From: Victivallis sp. Marseille-Q1083
GTDB lineage: Bacteria; Verrucomicrobiota; Lentisphaeria; Victivallales; Victivallaceae
Length of the DNA stretch: 64,000 nucleotides
Assembly (NCBI RefSeq): GCF_903645315.1
Contig: NZ_CAHJXL010000001.1
Coordinates: 310,001-374,000 of the forward strand
Direction of reading: 5' to 3'
Shown: one piece after another, positions 42,853 to 50,658 of the stretch
Position numbering within the stretch: the first letter of the stretch is position 1
Layout: every line of letters starts with the position of its first letter
Position numbers and translations under genes: made by a program
The notes under the pieces: generated by a model
Seen by the model: only the letters and a program-made list of their open reading frames with translations
Databases searched by the model: none
What the model was told of the DNA's origin: nothing

Positions 42853-42980
42853 TTTGTGATAAGAAAAATCGATTTGTGAGTTGGACTTTGTGAGGTTGTG
42901 ATGTTATTATATGATATCGGGAAGCATTTTCATGAGCGCATGATGGTATTTTTGAGGGAAAACATTAGACATTTTGTGAT
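42853..42980. promoter_or_regulatory. Array of TTTGTGA-type repeats before the AraC-type gene
   Basis: Direct copies of TTTGTGAT/G start at 42853, 42873, 42887 and 42973, with a variant GTTGTGAT at 42895. Two lie over the probable promoter (TTGGAC with TATTAT 18 bases on, ending near 42910). AraC-family proteins bind such direct repeats. The 42764-43007 gap holds nothing else. Confidence 0.5.
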
Positions 42981-43007
42981 ATCCATTGATTTGAGGAGAG
43001 TCCGCAC

Positions 43008-43877
43008 ATGTATGGAGGCTTTGCCTGCCGGCTCTGGCAGGTCGATTTTGAAGTTCATATGCCGCTGAAAACCCTGCCGTATCCGATGGTCGTCGTCGAA
43101 GAGGAGCAGGGCAAGCCGTCCTACCGGCTGGACGGCTACAACCGGCGGGAACGCGGCGGGCAACTGTCGGTGACGCTGCAGGGCCGCGGCAAATTCCGCC
43201 AGGGCAGGCACTATTACGATCTGACGCCCGGCATGGCTTTCCTGCACGCCCACGCCGATCCCGAAATCAGCTACCTCTACCCGCCGGACGGCACCGAAAC
43301 CTGGCGTTTCCTCTGGATCAGTTTCGGCGGCCGGATGTCGGTGCCGATGATCCGGGATATCAACCGGCGCTACGGTTATCTGTTCCGGCTGCCGCTGGAC
43401 CGCGGCATCGTCCGGCAACTCCAGAAATACCGCAACTGCCGCGGCGCACTGCAGTTGCTGACGCCGCTGGCGGCCGGCAAACTGGTGATGGATTTGTTCG
43501 CCGAGCTCGGCAACACCTATGAAAAGCAGTCGATCCAGACTCCCCAGAGCATTCTGGTGCGGCGGACTCAGGAGTATATCGTCGAGAACCTGCACCGGGC
43601 CGGGTCGGTCAACGCCATCGCCGCCGAGCTCAAGGTGTCGCGCGAACACCTGTCGCGCAGTTTCCGCGAGCAGACCGGCATGAATATCAGCGAATACATC
43701 GGCCGGCGGCGAATCAACCTGGCGCTGGATTTGCTGCTGCAAACCAACCTGAGCTGCAAGGAGATCGCCGAGCGCACCGGTTTCTCCGACAGCTCCAGTT
43801 TCTCCCGTTCGTTCAAGTCGCTGGTCGGCGTCACCCCCGGCCTGGTGCGGGAGAGCGGCTGCCGGCCGGACGTCTGA
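43008..43877 (+). CDS. AraC-family transcription regulator
   Basis: A 289-residue AraC regulator. The sensor is cupin-like (RRERGGQLSVTLQGRGKFRQGRHYYDLTPGMAFLH), with YPPDGTETWRFLWISFGG typical of AraC sensors. The DNA-binding half has AGSVNAIAAELKVSREHLSRSFREQTG followed by ISEYIGRRRINLALDLL, and CKEIAERTGFSDSSSFSRSFKSLVGVTP. It diverges from thuA and the Gfo/Idh gene and precedes a prepilin-like/LacI pair that has its own promoter. The TTTGTGA array in front is its likely binding region, so thuA and its own gene are the natural targets. Confidence 0.9.
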   Translation: MYGGFACRLWQVDFEVHMPLKTLPYPMVVVEEEQGKPSYRLDGYNRRERGGQLSVTLQGRGKFRQGRHYYDLTPGMAFLHAHADPEISYLYPPDGTETWRFLWISFGGRMSVPMIRDINRRYGYLFRLPLDRGIVRQLQKYRNCRGALQLLTPLAAGKLVMDLFAELGNTYEKQSIQTPQSILVRRTQEYIVENLHRAGSVNAIAAELKVSREHLSRSFREQTGMNISEYIGRRRINLALDLLLQTNLSCKEIAERTGFSDSSSFSRSFKSLVGVTPGLVRESGCRPDV

Positions 43878-43907
43878 AAAATTTCATGTTATTTTCGCAG
43901 CGGGGGG

Positions 43908-43936
43908 TTGACTTTTCGGTTGTTTTTTGCTATACT
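43908..43936 (+). promoter_or_regulatory. Promoter of the prepilin-like/LacI operon
   Basis: TTGACT at 43908-43913, 17-base spacer, TATACT at 43931-43936, TGC before the -10 and six G before the -35. Confidence 0.85.
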
Positions 43937-43950
43937 GTTCTACGTAGAAC
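43937..43950. promoter_or_regulatory. Perfect palindrome GTTCTACGTAGAAC over the start site, probable operator
   Basis: A 14-base perfect palindrome begins directly after the -10 and would cover the transcription start. The operon it controls ends with a LacI-type gene, the likely binding protein. Confidence 0.65.
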
Positions 43951-43985
43951 AAAATTTCCCAAAACAACCAAGGATTGTCACGATT

Positions 43986-44645
43986 ATGAACAAGAAATTC
44001 ACCCTCATCGAACTGTTGGTGGTGATCGCGATCATCGCCATCCTGGCCAGCATGCTGCTTCCGGCGTTGTCCAAGGCCAAAGCCGCCGCTCAGGCGATCA
44101 AGTGCACCAGCAACCTGAAACAGGTCGGCCTGGACTGTTTCCTCTATTCGAACGACAACAACGACGCCAGCCCGCCGGCGGAATGGGGCTGGAAGCACAT
44201 GTCGACCACGCTGGGCATGTACCTCGGCATCAAGGATGCTCAAAACGGACAAGGCTGGGGCAATTTTCTGAACACCGAATTTCAATGCCCGTCCTACAAT
44301 GCCGACGGCTACAGCGGCACCGACGGTTTCGCCTACGTTCCGAACGTTTACGTCGGCGGCGTATACAACGACGACTGGACGCCGAAATATCCGGGCGATT
44401 CCAACTGGACCGGCCGCAAACTGTCGGTCATCAAGAATCCGGCCGGCAAATATTACTGGGGCGACAACAAGGCGTTCGTCAAATACGTCTCCTACGACAC
44501 CGCCGATCCGAATTCGGAGTATTTCGCCTTCGACTACAAACATAACAAAAAGATGAACATCCTTTTCGTCGACGGTCACGTCGACAAAGGCGGCCGCGAA
44601 GTGAACTGGATCGACAATCAGGAATATTTCTATCCGCTGGATTGA
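43986..44645 (+). CDS. Prepilin-like protein with N-terminal methylation motif and H-X9-DG domain
   Basis: A 219-residue member of the prepilin-like family, the shortest here. MNKK precedes [12 protein letters not shown] (Lys at -1). The helix ends [14 protein letters not shown], with Ser where the others have Gly. The conserved Cys are in IKCTSNLKQ and FQCPSYN, and [13 protein letters not shown] supplies H-X9-DG. The rest is rich in Asn, Asp and Tyr, as expected of a secreted binding surface. It is first in an operon with a LacI regulator (10-base gap), the reverse of the usual regulator-first order, so prepilin and regulator are produced together. Confidence 0.85.
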   Translation: MNKKFTLIELLVVIAIIAILASMLLPALSKAKAAAQAIKCTSNLKQVGLDCFLYSNDNNDASPPAEWGWKHMSTTLGMYLGIKDAQNGQGWGNFLNTEFQCPSYNADGYSGTDGFAYVPNVYVGGVYNDDWTPKYPGDSNWTGRKLSVIKNPAGKYYWGDNKAFVKYVSYDTADPNSEYFAFDYKHNKKMNILFVDGHVDKGGREVNWIDNQEYFYPLD

Positions 44646-44655
44646 ACCTGACGCC

Positions 44656-45702
44656 ATGAAACAGCGAGTCCGTCAAATCGATATTGCCCAGGCCGTCGGC
44701 GTTTCCCAGCGCGTCGTCTCCTCCGTGCTGGGAAACAATCCCGGCAGGACCTTCAAAGCCTCGCCGGCAATGCGGGAAAAAATCCTGCAGACCGCCAAGG
44801 AGATGGGGTATACCATCAACCAGAGCGCCAGCGAATTGCGCGGCGGCTCCAGCAAAATCGTCGGCGTGCTGATCAACAACTATTTCACCCAGGAGTCGCA
44901 GGATTTGCTGTTCCGCCTCGGCGAAGCCGCCCACGGCCGCGGTTACCATCTGCTGATCGGCCAGGTGATGGACACGTTGGATGATTTCACCAATTATTTC
45001 AACGAATTCGCCTCGCGGAGCGTCGAGGCGGTCATCTGCCTGCAGCACCAGCCGTTGATCGGCGGCAGCTACCCGTCGATCGAAAAGTGCATCCACCCGA
45101 ACCTGAAAGTGGTGTACCTGGGACAGCCGGCTTTTCAAACCGAAACGGCGCTCTCGGTTTCCGTCGACCACCGCACCGCCTACACCCAGGCGGTGGAATA
45201 CCTCCACCGCCACGGCGCCAGGCGGATCGGCTTCCTGTCGCCGAATAACCAGCACCCGCATATCCAGGACCGCCTGGCCGGCTATCTGGACGGTTTGCGG
45301 CGCTGCAACCTGGAACCGGAAGCGGCGCTGCAACTGGAATTCAGCCGGGGCAACGTGCCGTTGGACGAGGAGGAGTTGAGCCTGGTCATTCACGCGGCGC
45401 TGAAAGCCTGGATTCCCGGCGTGCAGCCGGATGCCATCCTGGCGACCAACGATATCCTCGCCAGTGAAATACTCCGCTTTGCGCTGCTGCACAACTACGC
45501 GGTGCCGAACGATTTCCAGGTGATCGGGTTCGGCAATCTGCTGCCGCTGGCATTGCGCATGCACCCGCAATTGAGCAGTTTCCAGGTTCAAAACGGCCGG
45601 ATGGCCGAAGCGCTGTTCAAGCTGGCGCTGGAAACGGAAACCGTCTGCCGCCGGCTCGTCATTCCGCCGGTCTTCGTGCCGCGCGGCTCCACCCGGAATT
45701 GA
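44656..45702 (+). CDS. LacI-family transcription regulator
   Basis: A 348-residue LacI regulator. The HTH is VRQIDIAQAVGVSQRVVSSVL with the second helix region REKILQTAKEMGYTINQSAS; the expected VS-x-xTVSRaL is changed to VSQRVVSSVL. The effector domain shows KIVGVLINNYFTQESQDLLF, GARRIGFLSPNN and DAILATNDILASEILRFALLH, then PNDFQVIGFGNL, where the usual GFDd reads GFGN. It is co-transcribed with the prepilin-like gene, whose promoter carries the GTTCTACGTAGAAC palindrome, so negative autoregulation is likely. The 284-base stretch after it holds no gene I can support until a promoter near 45919. Confidence 0.9.
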   Translation: MKQRVRQIDIAQAVGVSQRVVSSVLGNNPGRTFKASPAMREKILQTAKEMGYTINQSASELRGGSSKIVGVLINNYFTQESQDLLFRLGEAAHGRGYHLLIGQVMDTLDDFTNYFNEFASRSVEAVICLQHQPLIGGSYPSIEKCIHPNLKVVYLGQPAFQTETALSVSVDHRTAYTQAVEYLHRHGARRIGFLSPNNQHPHIQDRLAGYLDGLRRCNLEPEAALQLEFSRGNVPLDEEELSLVIHAALKAWIPGVQPDAILATNDILASEILRFALLHNYAVPNDFQVIGFGNLLPLALRMHPQLSSFQVQNGRMAEALFKLALETETVCRRLVIPPVFVPRGSTRN

Positions 45703-45918
45703 CGGCTTCCGCCGGGAGTCTTCCAGCGCAAACTCCAGAAAGTGCCGCGCCCGGCACAACTCCGGCGACAATTCGCCGAAAATTTCTTTGCATTCCGGGC
45801 CAGTCCGGCCTATTAAGCGAACCGGAAAAAACCGCCGGGACACTCCTGTTCCCATCCTCTCCCGTCCCGCCACTAACAGAGATTTGCCGGAAATTTCCGT
45901 ATTTTTGTTATCGGCGGC

Positions 45919-45946
45919 TTGCAAAGCGCCACCGGAAATATATTAT
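45919..45946 (+). promoter_or_regulatory. Promoter of the six-gene UbiA to AMP-ligase operon
   Basis: TTGCAA at 45919-45924, 16-base spacer, TATTAT at 45941-45946, 41 bases before the ubiA-type ATG. It is the only promoter candidate seen for the operon. Confidence 0.5.
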
Positions 45947-45986
45947 AAAATCGACGAAAAAATGTAACAATTCCGGAAACTCAGCC

Positions 45987-46937
45987 ATGACCTTCAATCA
46001 AACCGAACCGGCCCGTTCTTTCCTGGTTCGTTACTGGATTTACCAGCGGGAACGCTTTCCGTTGTTTCAAACCGGCCTGCTGATCGCGGCCTTCACCTTT
46101 TCGGCCGCCTCCTATTCCCGTATCTGCCGCGGCGCCGACGGTTTCATTCCGTGGCGTTTTTTTCTGGGCGGGACTTTTACGGCAATCGCGCTTTTTTTAT
46201 TGTTCCGGCTTTTCGACGAATTCAAAGACGCCGAGGAGGACGCCAAATACCGCCCTTACCGGGCCGTGCCGCGCGGCCTGGTTTCCCTGCGGGAAATCGG
46301 TTGGGGAATCGTCATCGCCGTCCTGGCAATGCTGGCCGTCAACCTGCTGCTGATGCCGGTCATGCTGCTGGCCTTGCTGCCGGCGCTCGGCTACCAACTG
46401 CTGATGTGGCGCGAATTTTTCATTCCGAAACTGCTGCGCCGCCATCCGGTCGCCTACCTGGTCACCCATATGGCGGTCATGCCGATGATCGACTTCTACA
46501 CGACCGGTTTGGACTGGCTGAATGCCGCCGGCATCCTGCCGCCCGGGTTGCCGTTGTTTCTGCTCGTCACCTTCCTCAACGGCTGCGTCATCGAAATCGG
46601 CCGGAAAATCCGGGCGCCGCAAGACGAGGAGCACGGCGTCGAAACTTATTCGGTGCTGTGGGGGCCGCGGCGCGCCGCGCTGGTCTGGCTGGCAATCCTG
46701 ACCGTGACCGGAGCACTCGGCCTCGCCTGCTGCCGTTTTGCCGGTTACGCGCTGCCGGCTTTGCCGTTCCTGCTGTTTTTCTGGTCGGTCGGGGCCGGCT
46801 TCGCGATTCGTTTCATCCATTCCGGCCGGGGAGCCAAATGGCTTGAAACCGCCTCCGGATTGTGGACGATTGCCATGTATTTAACAATCGGCGGCGTGCC
46901 GATGCTGATGGAATGGAGCAGCAGCTTATGGAATTGA
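45987..46937 (+). CDS. UbiA-family prenyltransferase (membrane)
   Basis: A 316-residue integral membrane protein, about eight hydrophobic segments. The first acidic motif is at ~72-100: RLFDEFKDAEEDAKYRPYRAVPRGLVS, in the position of the N-D-x-x-D-x-x-x-D site that binds prenyl diphosphate through Mg. The second is EIGRKIRAPQDEEHGVETYSVLWG, matching the family's second Asp-rich loop and 'T-s-v-lG' end. The family joins polyprenyl or phytyl groups to acceptors such as quinone rings, heme, chlorophyll or glycerol-phosphate backbones. It is the first gene of a six-gene overlapping operon with lipid-type enzymes. The next gene starts 10 bases before this one ends. Confidence 0.78.
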   Translation: MTFNQTEPARSFLVRYWIYQRERFPLFQTGLLIAAFTFSAASYSRICRGADGFIPWRFFLGGTFTAIALFLLFRLFDEFKDAEEDAKYRPYRAVPRGLVSLREIGWGIVIAVLAMLAVNLLLMPVMLLALLPALGYQLLMWREFFIPKLLRRHPVAYLVTHMAVMPMIDFYTTGLDWLNAAGILPPGLPLFLLVTFLNGCVIEIGRKIRAPQDEEHGVETYSVLWGPRRAALVWLAILTVTGALGLACCRFAGYALPALPFLLFFWSVGAGFAIRFIHSGRGAKWLETASGLWTIAMYLTIGGVPMLMEWSSSLWN

Positions 46938-49552
46938 AACCATTTCTTTTTTTACCCGGCGCGAGCGCCACGGCCGCAACCGGACTTGGCGGCAAAGCCG
47001 AAAATCTGTGGCGACTGGCTCAATGCCGGGTCGACGTGCCTCGCTGGATTGCGCTGGACGCCGCCTGTCTGGCTCAAGTGACCGCCGGCGCCCCGGATGC
47101 CGCCGCCGCCATCCGGACCTTTGCCTTTCCTCCGGAATGGCCGACCACCCTGAACGAAGCACTCGATCAAGCCGGCATCACCGCCGCATTCCTGGCGGTG
47201 CGCTCCTCCGCGGCCGGAGAAGACGGCGACCAGCACTCCTTCGCCGGGCAATTGGATTCCTGCCTCTTCGTCCGCCGCGACCGCCTGACGGAAGCGATCC
47301 GGCAGGTCTGGCTTTCGGCTTTCGGCGAACGGGCGGCAGCCTATCGCCGGCAGAACCGTTTGACCGATCAGCCGATCCGAGTGGCGGTGATTATTCAGGA
47401 AATGGTCGAAGCCGACGTTTCCGGCGTCGCCTTCGACGTCGACCTGACCACCGGGTCCCGCCGGGGCACCACCGTCTCGGCCGTCTACGGCCTCGGCGAA
47501 GGGCTGGTGTCCGGGCTGCTGAACGCCGATACCTTCTACTGTCGCGACGGCGCGGTCAGCCGCCGGGAAATCGCCGTCAAAAATCAGGCGGTCGTCTTCG
47601 CGTCGGCGCAGACCGGCGGCACCAAACTGGCCGACGTCCCGGTTGATTTGCGTCAATTACCGGCCATCGACGACGAAACCGTTAAACGAATCGCCGCCAC
47701 GGTGCGGCAGCTTTCCGCCGCATTCGGCCGGCCGCAGGATGTCGAATGGGCCTTGAAGGACGGGAGTTTGAAAATCCTGCAGACCCGGCCGATCACAACG
47801 CTGGACCGCCTCGCCGACGGCGACGGCCTCGAACTGCTGTGGGACAATTCCAACATTGTCGAGAGTTATCCCGGGGTGACGACCCCGCTGACCTTTTCTT
47901 TCATCCGCAAAGTCTACCGGGAAGTTTACCGGCAGTTCTGTCTGATGATGGGAGTCGAACCGGCACTGCTCGAAGCCAATGCCGACGCCTTCGAAATGCT
48001 CGGCCTGATTCGCGGCCGGGTCTACTATAATTTGTACAACTGGTACAAGGTGCTGATGATGCTGCCGGGCTACAGCATCAACGCCGGCTTCATGGAGCAG
48101 ATGATGGGAGTCAAGGAACCACTGTCGCGCCGGCCGGTAATCGTCGAAAGCAAGCGCTGGAAATATCGGCGGCTCGCCGCCCTCGTCACCGGCAACCTCA
48201 TCAATTTTCTCCGGCTGGACGCCAAAGTCAAACATTTTCAGCGCAATTTCGACGCGGCGGTCGCACCATTTGAAAACAATTCGCCGGCCGGGCGTTCGCC
48301 GCACGAATTGGCCGCTATTTTCAACGATCTGGAAAAACGGCTGCTCGACAGTTGGCAGCCGCCGCTGATCAACGACTTTTTTGCGATGATTTTTTACGGC
48401 ATCCTGAAAAAACTGCTGGTCAAATGGGACATCGACCGGCGCGGCACGCTTCAGAACGACTTGCTCTCCGGCGCCGGCGATATCATTTCGACCGAGCCGG
48501 TACGCCGTTTGCAGCATCTGACCGAACTGCTGGCCGCGACTCCGGAGCTCCGCAACTGCCTGCTGGCCGCGCCCCCGGCCGAATTCCTCCGCCGGCTGCC
48601 GGACTTTCCGGCGCCGCACACCGAATTTGAAGCGTATGTGAAAAAATTCGGCAAACGCTGCATCGGGGAATTGAAATTGGAAACCGTCACCTATCAGGAT
48701 GATCCCACTCAGCTGGTGGAGCTGCTGCGTTCCTACGTCAAATGCGGCAAAACCGGCCACCGTTCCGCCGGCGACCGGGAACGGCAGTTGTGCCGAGCGG
48801 CCGAAACGCTGGCCGCCGAACGGCTGCGCCGCCATCCGCTGCGCCGGCTGCTGTTCGGCTATGTGCTGAAAAATACCCGAAAGCTGGTCAGGAACCGGGA
48901 AAATCTCCGCTTCGAGCGAACCCGGCTGTTCGCCGTCGTCCGTGATATTTTCCTGGCGTTCGGCAGTCATTTTCAACGAGAAGGCATCCTCGCCGACCGG
49001 CGCGATATCTTCTACCTGACCAAGGAGGAGATTTTCGACTTTCTCCACGGCACGGCGACTTCGACCGATCTACCGGCGCTGGTGGCGCTGCGGAAACGGG
49101 AATTCGATCGATACCGGCAAAGCGCACCGGATGAGCGGTTCACCACCTCCGGTATCGTTTATCACGGCAACACCTTTCGCCAAACCAGGACAACGCCGAC
49201 AACGCAGCGCGCCCAAGCCGGGACGCTGGCCGGCATCGGCTGCTGCGGCGGAGTCGTCCGCGCACCGGTGAAAATCGTCCGCAACCCGACGCTGGCGGTC
49301 GACCTTGACGGCTTCATCCTGGCGGCGGAACGGACCGATCCCGGTTGGGCGCCGCTGTTTCCGGTCTGCCGGGGCGTCCTCGTCGAACGGGGCAGCATTC
49401 TGTCGCACGCCGCCATCGTCACCCGGGAGCTCGGCATTCCCTCCATCGTCGGCGTCCCCGATTTGCTCGCCTCGCTGCAGGACGGTGAAATGATCGAAAT
49501 GGACGGCGCCGCCGGAGTCATCCGCCGGCTCGGCAGCGAGGTACAGCCATGA
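46928..49552 (+). CDS. PEP synthase / rifampin phosphotransferase-like protein
   Basis: An 874-residue protein. Residues ~10-310 are a PPDK-type ATP-binding domain: GLGGKAENLWRLAQC, FLAVRSSAAGEDGDQHSFAGQLDS, IIQEMVEADVSGVAFDV, VYGLGEGLVSG and DVEWALKDGSLKILQTRPITTL. A ~450-residue helical middle domain follows. The end is a PEP-utilizing swivelling His domain: AAERTDPGWAPLFPVCRGVLVERGS, then ILSHAAIVTRELGIPSIVGV with the phospho-accepting His in SHAA. There is no C-terminal PEP/pyruvate barrel. This three-domain layout and length match rifampin phosphotransferase-type dikinases, which phosphorylate a small molecule with the ATP beta-phosphate. In this operon the acceptor is more likely a lipid or isoprenoid intermediate (inference). 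Confidence 0.72.
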   Translation: MELKPFLFLPGASATAATGLGGKAENLWRLAQCRVDVPRWIALDAACLAQVTAGAPDAAAAIRTFAFPPEWPTTLNEALDQAGITAAFLAVRSSAAGEDGDQHSFAGQLDSCLFVRRDRLTEAIRQVWLSAFGERAAAYRRQNRLTDQPIRVAVIIQEMVEADVSGVAFDVDLTTGSRRGTTVSAVYGLGEGLVSGLLNADTFYCRDGAVSRREIAVKNQAVVFASAQTGGTKLADVPVDLRQLPAIDDETVKRIAATVRQLSAAFGRPQDVEWALKDGSLKILQTRPITTLDRLADGDGLELLWDNSNIVESYPGVTTPLTFSFIRKVYREVYRQFCLMMGVEPALLEANADAFEMLGLIRGRVYYNLYNWYKVLMMLPGYSINAGFMEQMMGVKEPLSRRPVIVESKRWKYRRLAALVTGNLINFLRLDAKVKHFQRNFDAAVAPFENNSPAGRSPHELAAIFNDLEKRLLDSWQPPLINDFFAMIFYGILKKLLVKWDIDRRGTLQNDLLSGAGDIISTEPVRRLQHLTELLAATPELRNCLLAAPPAEFLRRLPDFPAPHTEFEAYVKKFGKRCIGELKLETVTYQDDPTQLVELLRSYVKCGKTGHRSAGDRERQLCRAAETLAAERLRRHPLRRLLFGYVLKNTRKLVRNRENLRFERTRLFAVVRDIFLAFGSHFQREGILADRRDIFYLTKEEIFDFLHGTATSTDLPALVALRKREFDRYRQSAPDERFTTSGIVYHGNTFRQTRTTPTTQRAQAGTLAGIGCCGGVVRAPVKIVRNPTLAVDLDGFILAAERTDPGWAPLFPVCRGVLVERGSILSHAAIVTRELGIPSIVGVPDLLASLQDGEMIEMDGAAGVIRRLGSEVQP

Positions 49553-50658
49553 GTCAGGAAATCCAGGAGCGTACCCGGTTCGACTTCATCCGTTATGCGA
49601 ACTGCTGGGAAGACCCCGAACTGCTGCTCGGCTGTTTCGAACTGCGCGACCGCTGTGCCCTGTCGATCGCCTCGGCCGGCGACAACTCCTTCTCTCTGCT
49701 GACGCTGGCGCCGCGCAAGGTGGTGGCCTTCGATCTCAACCCGGTCCAACTGGCCCTGGTGGAACTGAAAAAATGCGCAATCGCCCGCCTGGAATACCCG
49801 GAATTCCGGCAATTCCTCGGTTTCGACGCGTCGACGCAACGGCTCGAAGTCTACCGGCAACGGCTCCGGCAGCAGCTCTCCCCGGCGGCGCAGGCCTATT
49901 TCGACCGTCATGAAAACCTGATCGCAGACGGCATCATTCACCAGGGAAAATTCGAACATTATTTCCAATTGTTCCACCGCCGCATACTGCCGCTGATTCA
50001 CCGCCGGTCAACGGCACAGGCGCTTCTGGCCGCCAAACCGCTGGAGCAGCGCCGGGCATTTTATCGCGACTGCTGGAACAATCTGCGCTTCCGGCTGCTC
50101 TTCCGCCTTTTTTTCAACCGGTTTGTCATGGGCCGCTTCGGGCGCGATCCGGAATTTTTCAAATATGTCGACCAGACCTTCATCGCCGACCAGTTGAAGC
50201 AGCGGACCGCCTACGCCCTGACCGAATTGCCGACCGACGACAATCCCTATCTGCACTATATCCTCACCGGCAATTTCGGCCCGGCTCTGCCGCACTACGC
50301 CAGAGCGGAACATTTCCGGACCATCCGGCAGAACCTGGACGCGCTGGAGTTGTTCCACGGCACGCCCGGCGATGTCGCGGCCCATTACCGGGAAAAATTC
50401 CACGCCTTCAATCTGTCGGATATTTTCGAATACATGGATGCCGGCCTGACCAGGCAAGTGGCGGCCCAGCTCCTGCAGTGCGCCGCCCCCGGCGCCCGGC
50501 TCGCCTATTACAACATGATGGTGGAACGCCGCCTGGCGCTTGATTTCCCAACCCGGCTCGCGGAACGGCCGGAGCTGGCGGCGGCGTTGTTCCGCGGCAA
50601 CCGGGCATTCTTCTACCACCGCTTCCTCATCGACGAAGTGAAAGGATTTCCGGCATGA
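49549..50658 (+). CDS. DUF3419 / BtaA-like S-adenosylmethionine 3-amino-3-carboxypropyltransferase
   Basis: A 369-residue protein of the DUF3419 family. In BtaA this fold moves the 3-amino-3-carboxypropyl group of SAM to diacylglycerol, giving the head group of betaine lipids. Signatures: RYANCWEDPELLLGCFEL, SIASAGDNSFSLLTLAPRKVVAFDLNPVQLALVELK (SAM-binding Rossmann strand with D-x-N-P-x-Q), the middle FYRDCWNNLRFRLLFRLFFNR, PYLHYILTGNF, and FNLSDIFEYMD. The N-methylating partner BtaB is not in the operon, so the product may stay un-methylated or the acceptor may differ. Start and stop overlap both neighbours by ATGA. Confidence 0.83.
   Translation: MSQEIQERTRFDFIRYANCWEDPELLLGCFELRDRCALSIASAGDNSFSLLTLAPRKVVAFDLNPVQLALVELKKCAIARLEYPEFRQFLGFDASTQRLEVYRQRLRQQLSPAAQAYFDRHENLIADGIIHQGKFEHYFQLFHRRILPLIHRRSTAQALLAAKPLEQRRAFYRDCWNNLRFRLLFRLFFNRFVMGRFGRDPEFFKYVDQTFIADQLKQRTAYALTELPTDDNPYLHYILTGNFGPALPHYARAEHFRTIRQNLDALELFHGTPGDVAAHYREKFHAFNLSDIFEYMDAGLTRQVAAQLLQCAAPGARLAYYNMMVERRLALDFPTRLAERPELAAALFRGNRAFFYHRFLIDEVKGFPA

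Noticed and set aside
44479-45924. A 481-codon open frame on the minus strand over the LacI-type gene
   Set aside because: The plus strand has a clear LacI protein and the end of a prepilin-like gene here. The antisense translation shows no domain. Its upstream end (45703-45924) also gives no recognisable protein.
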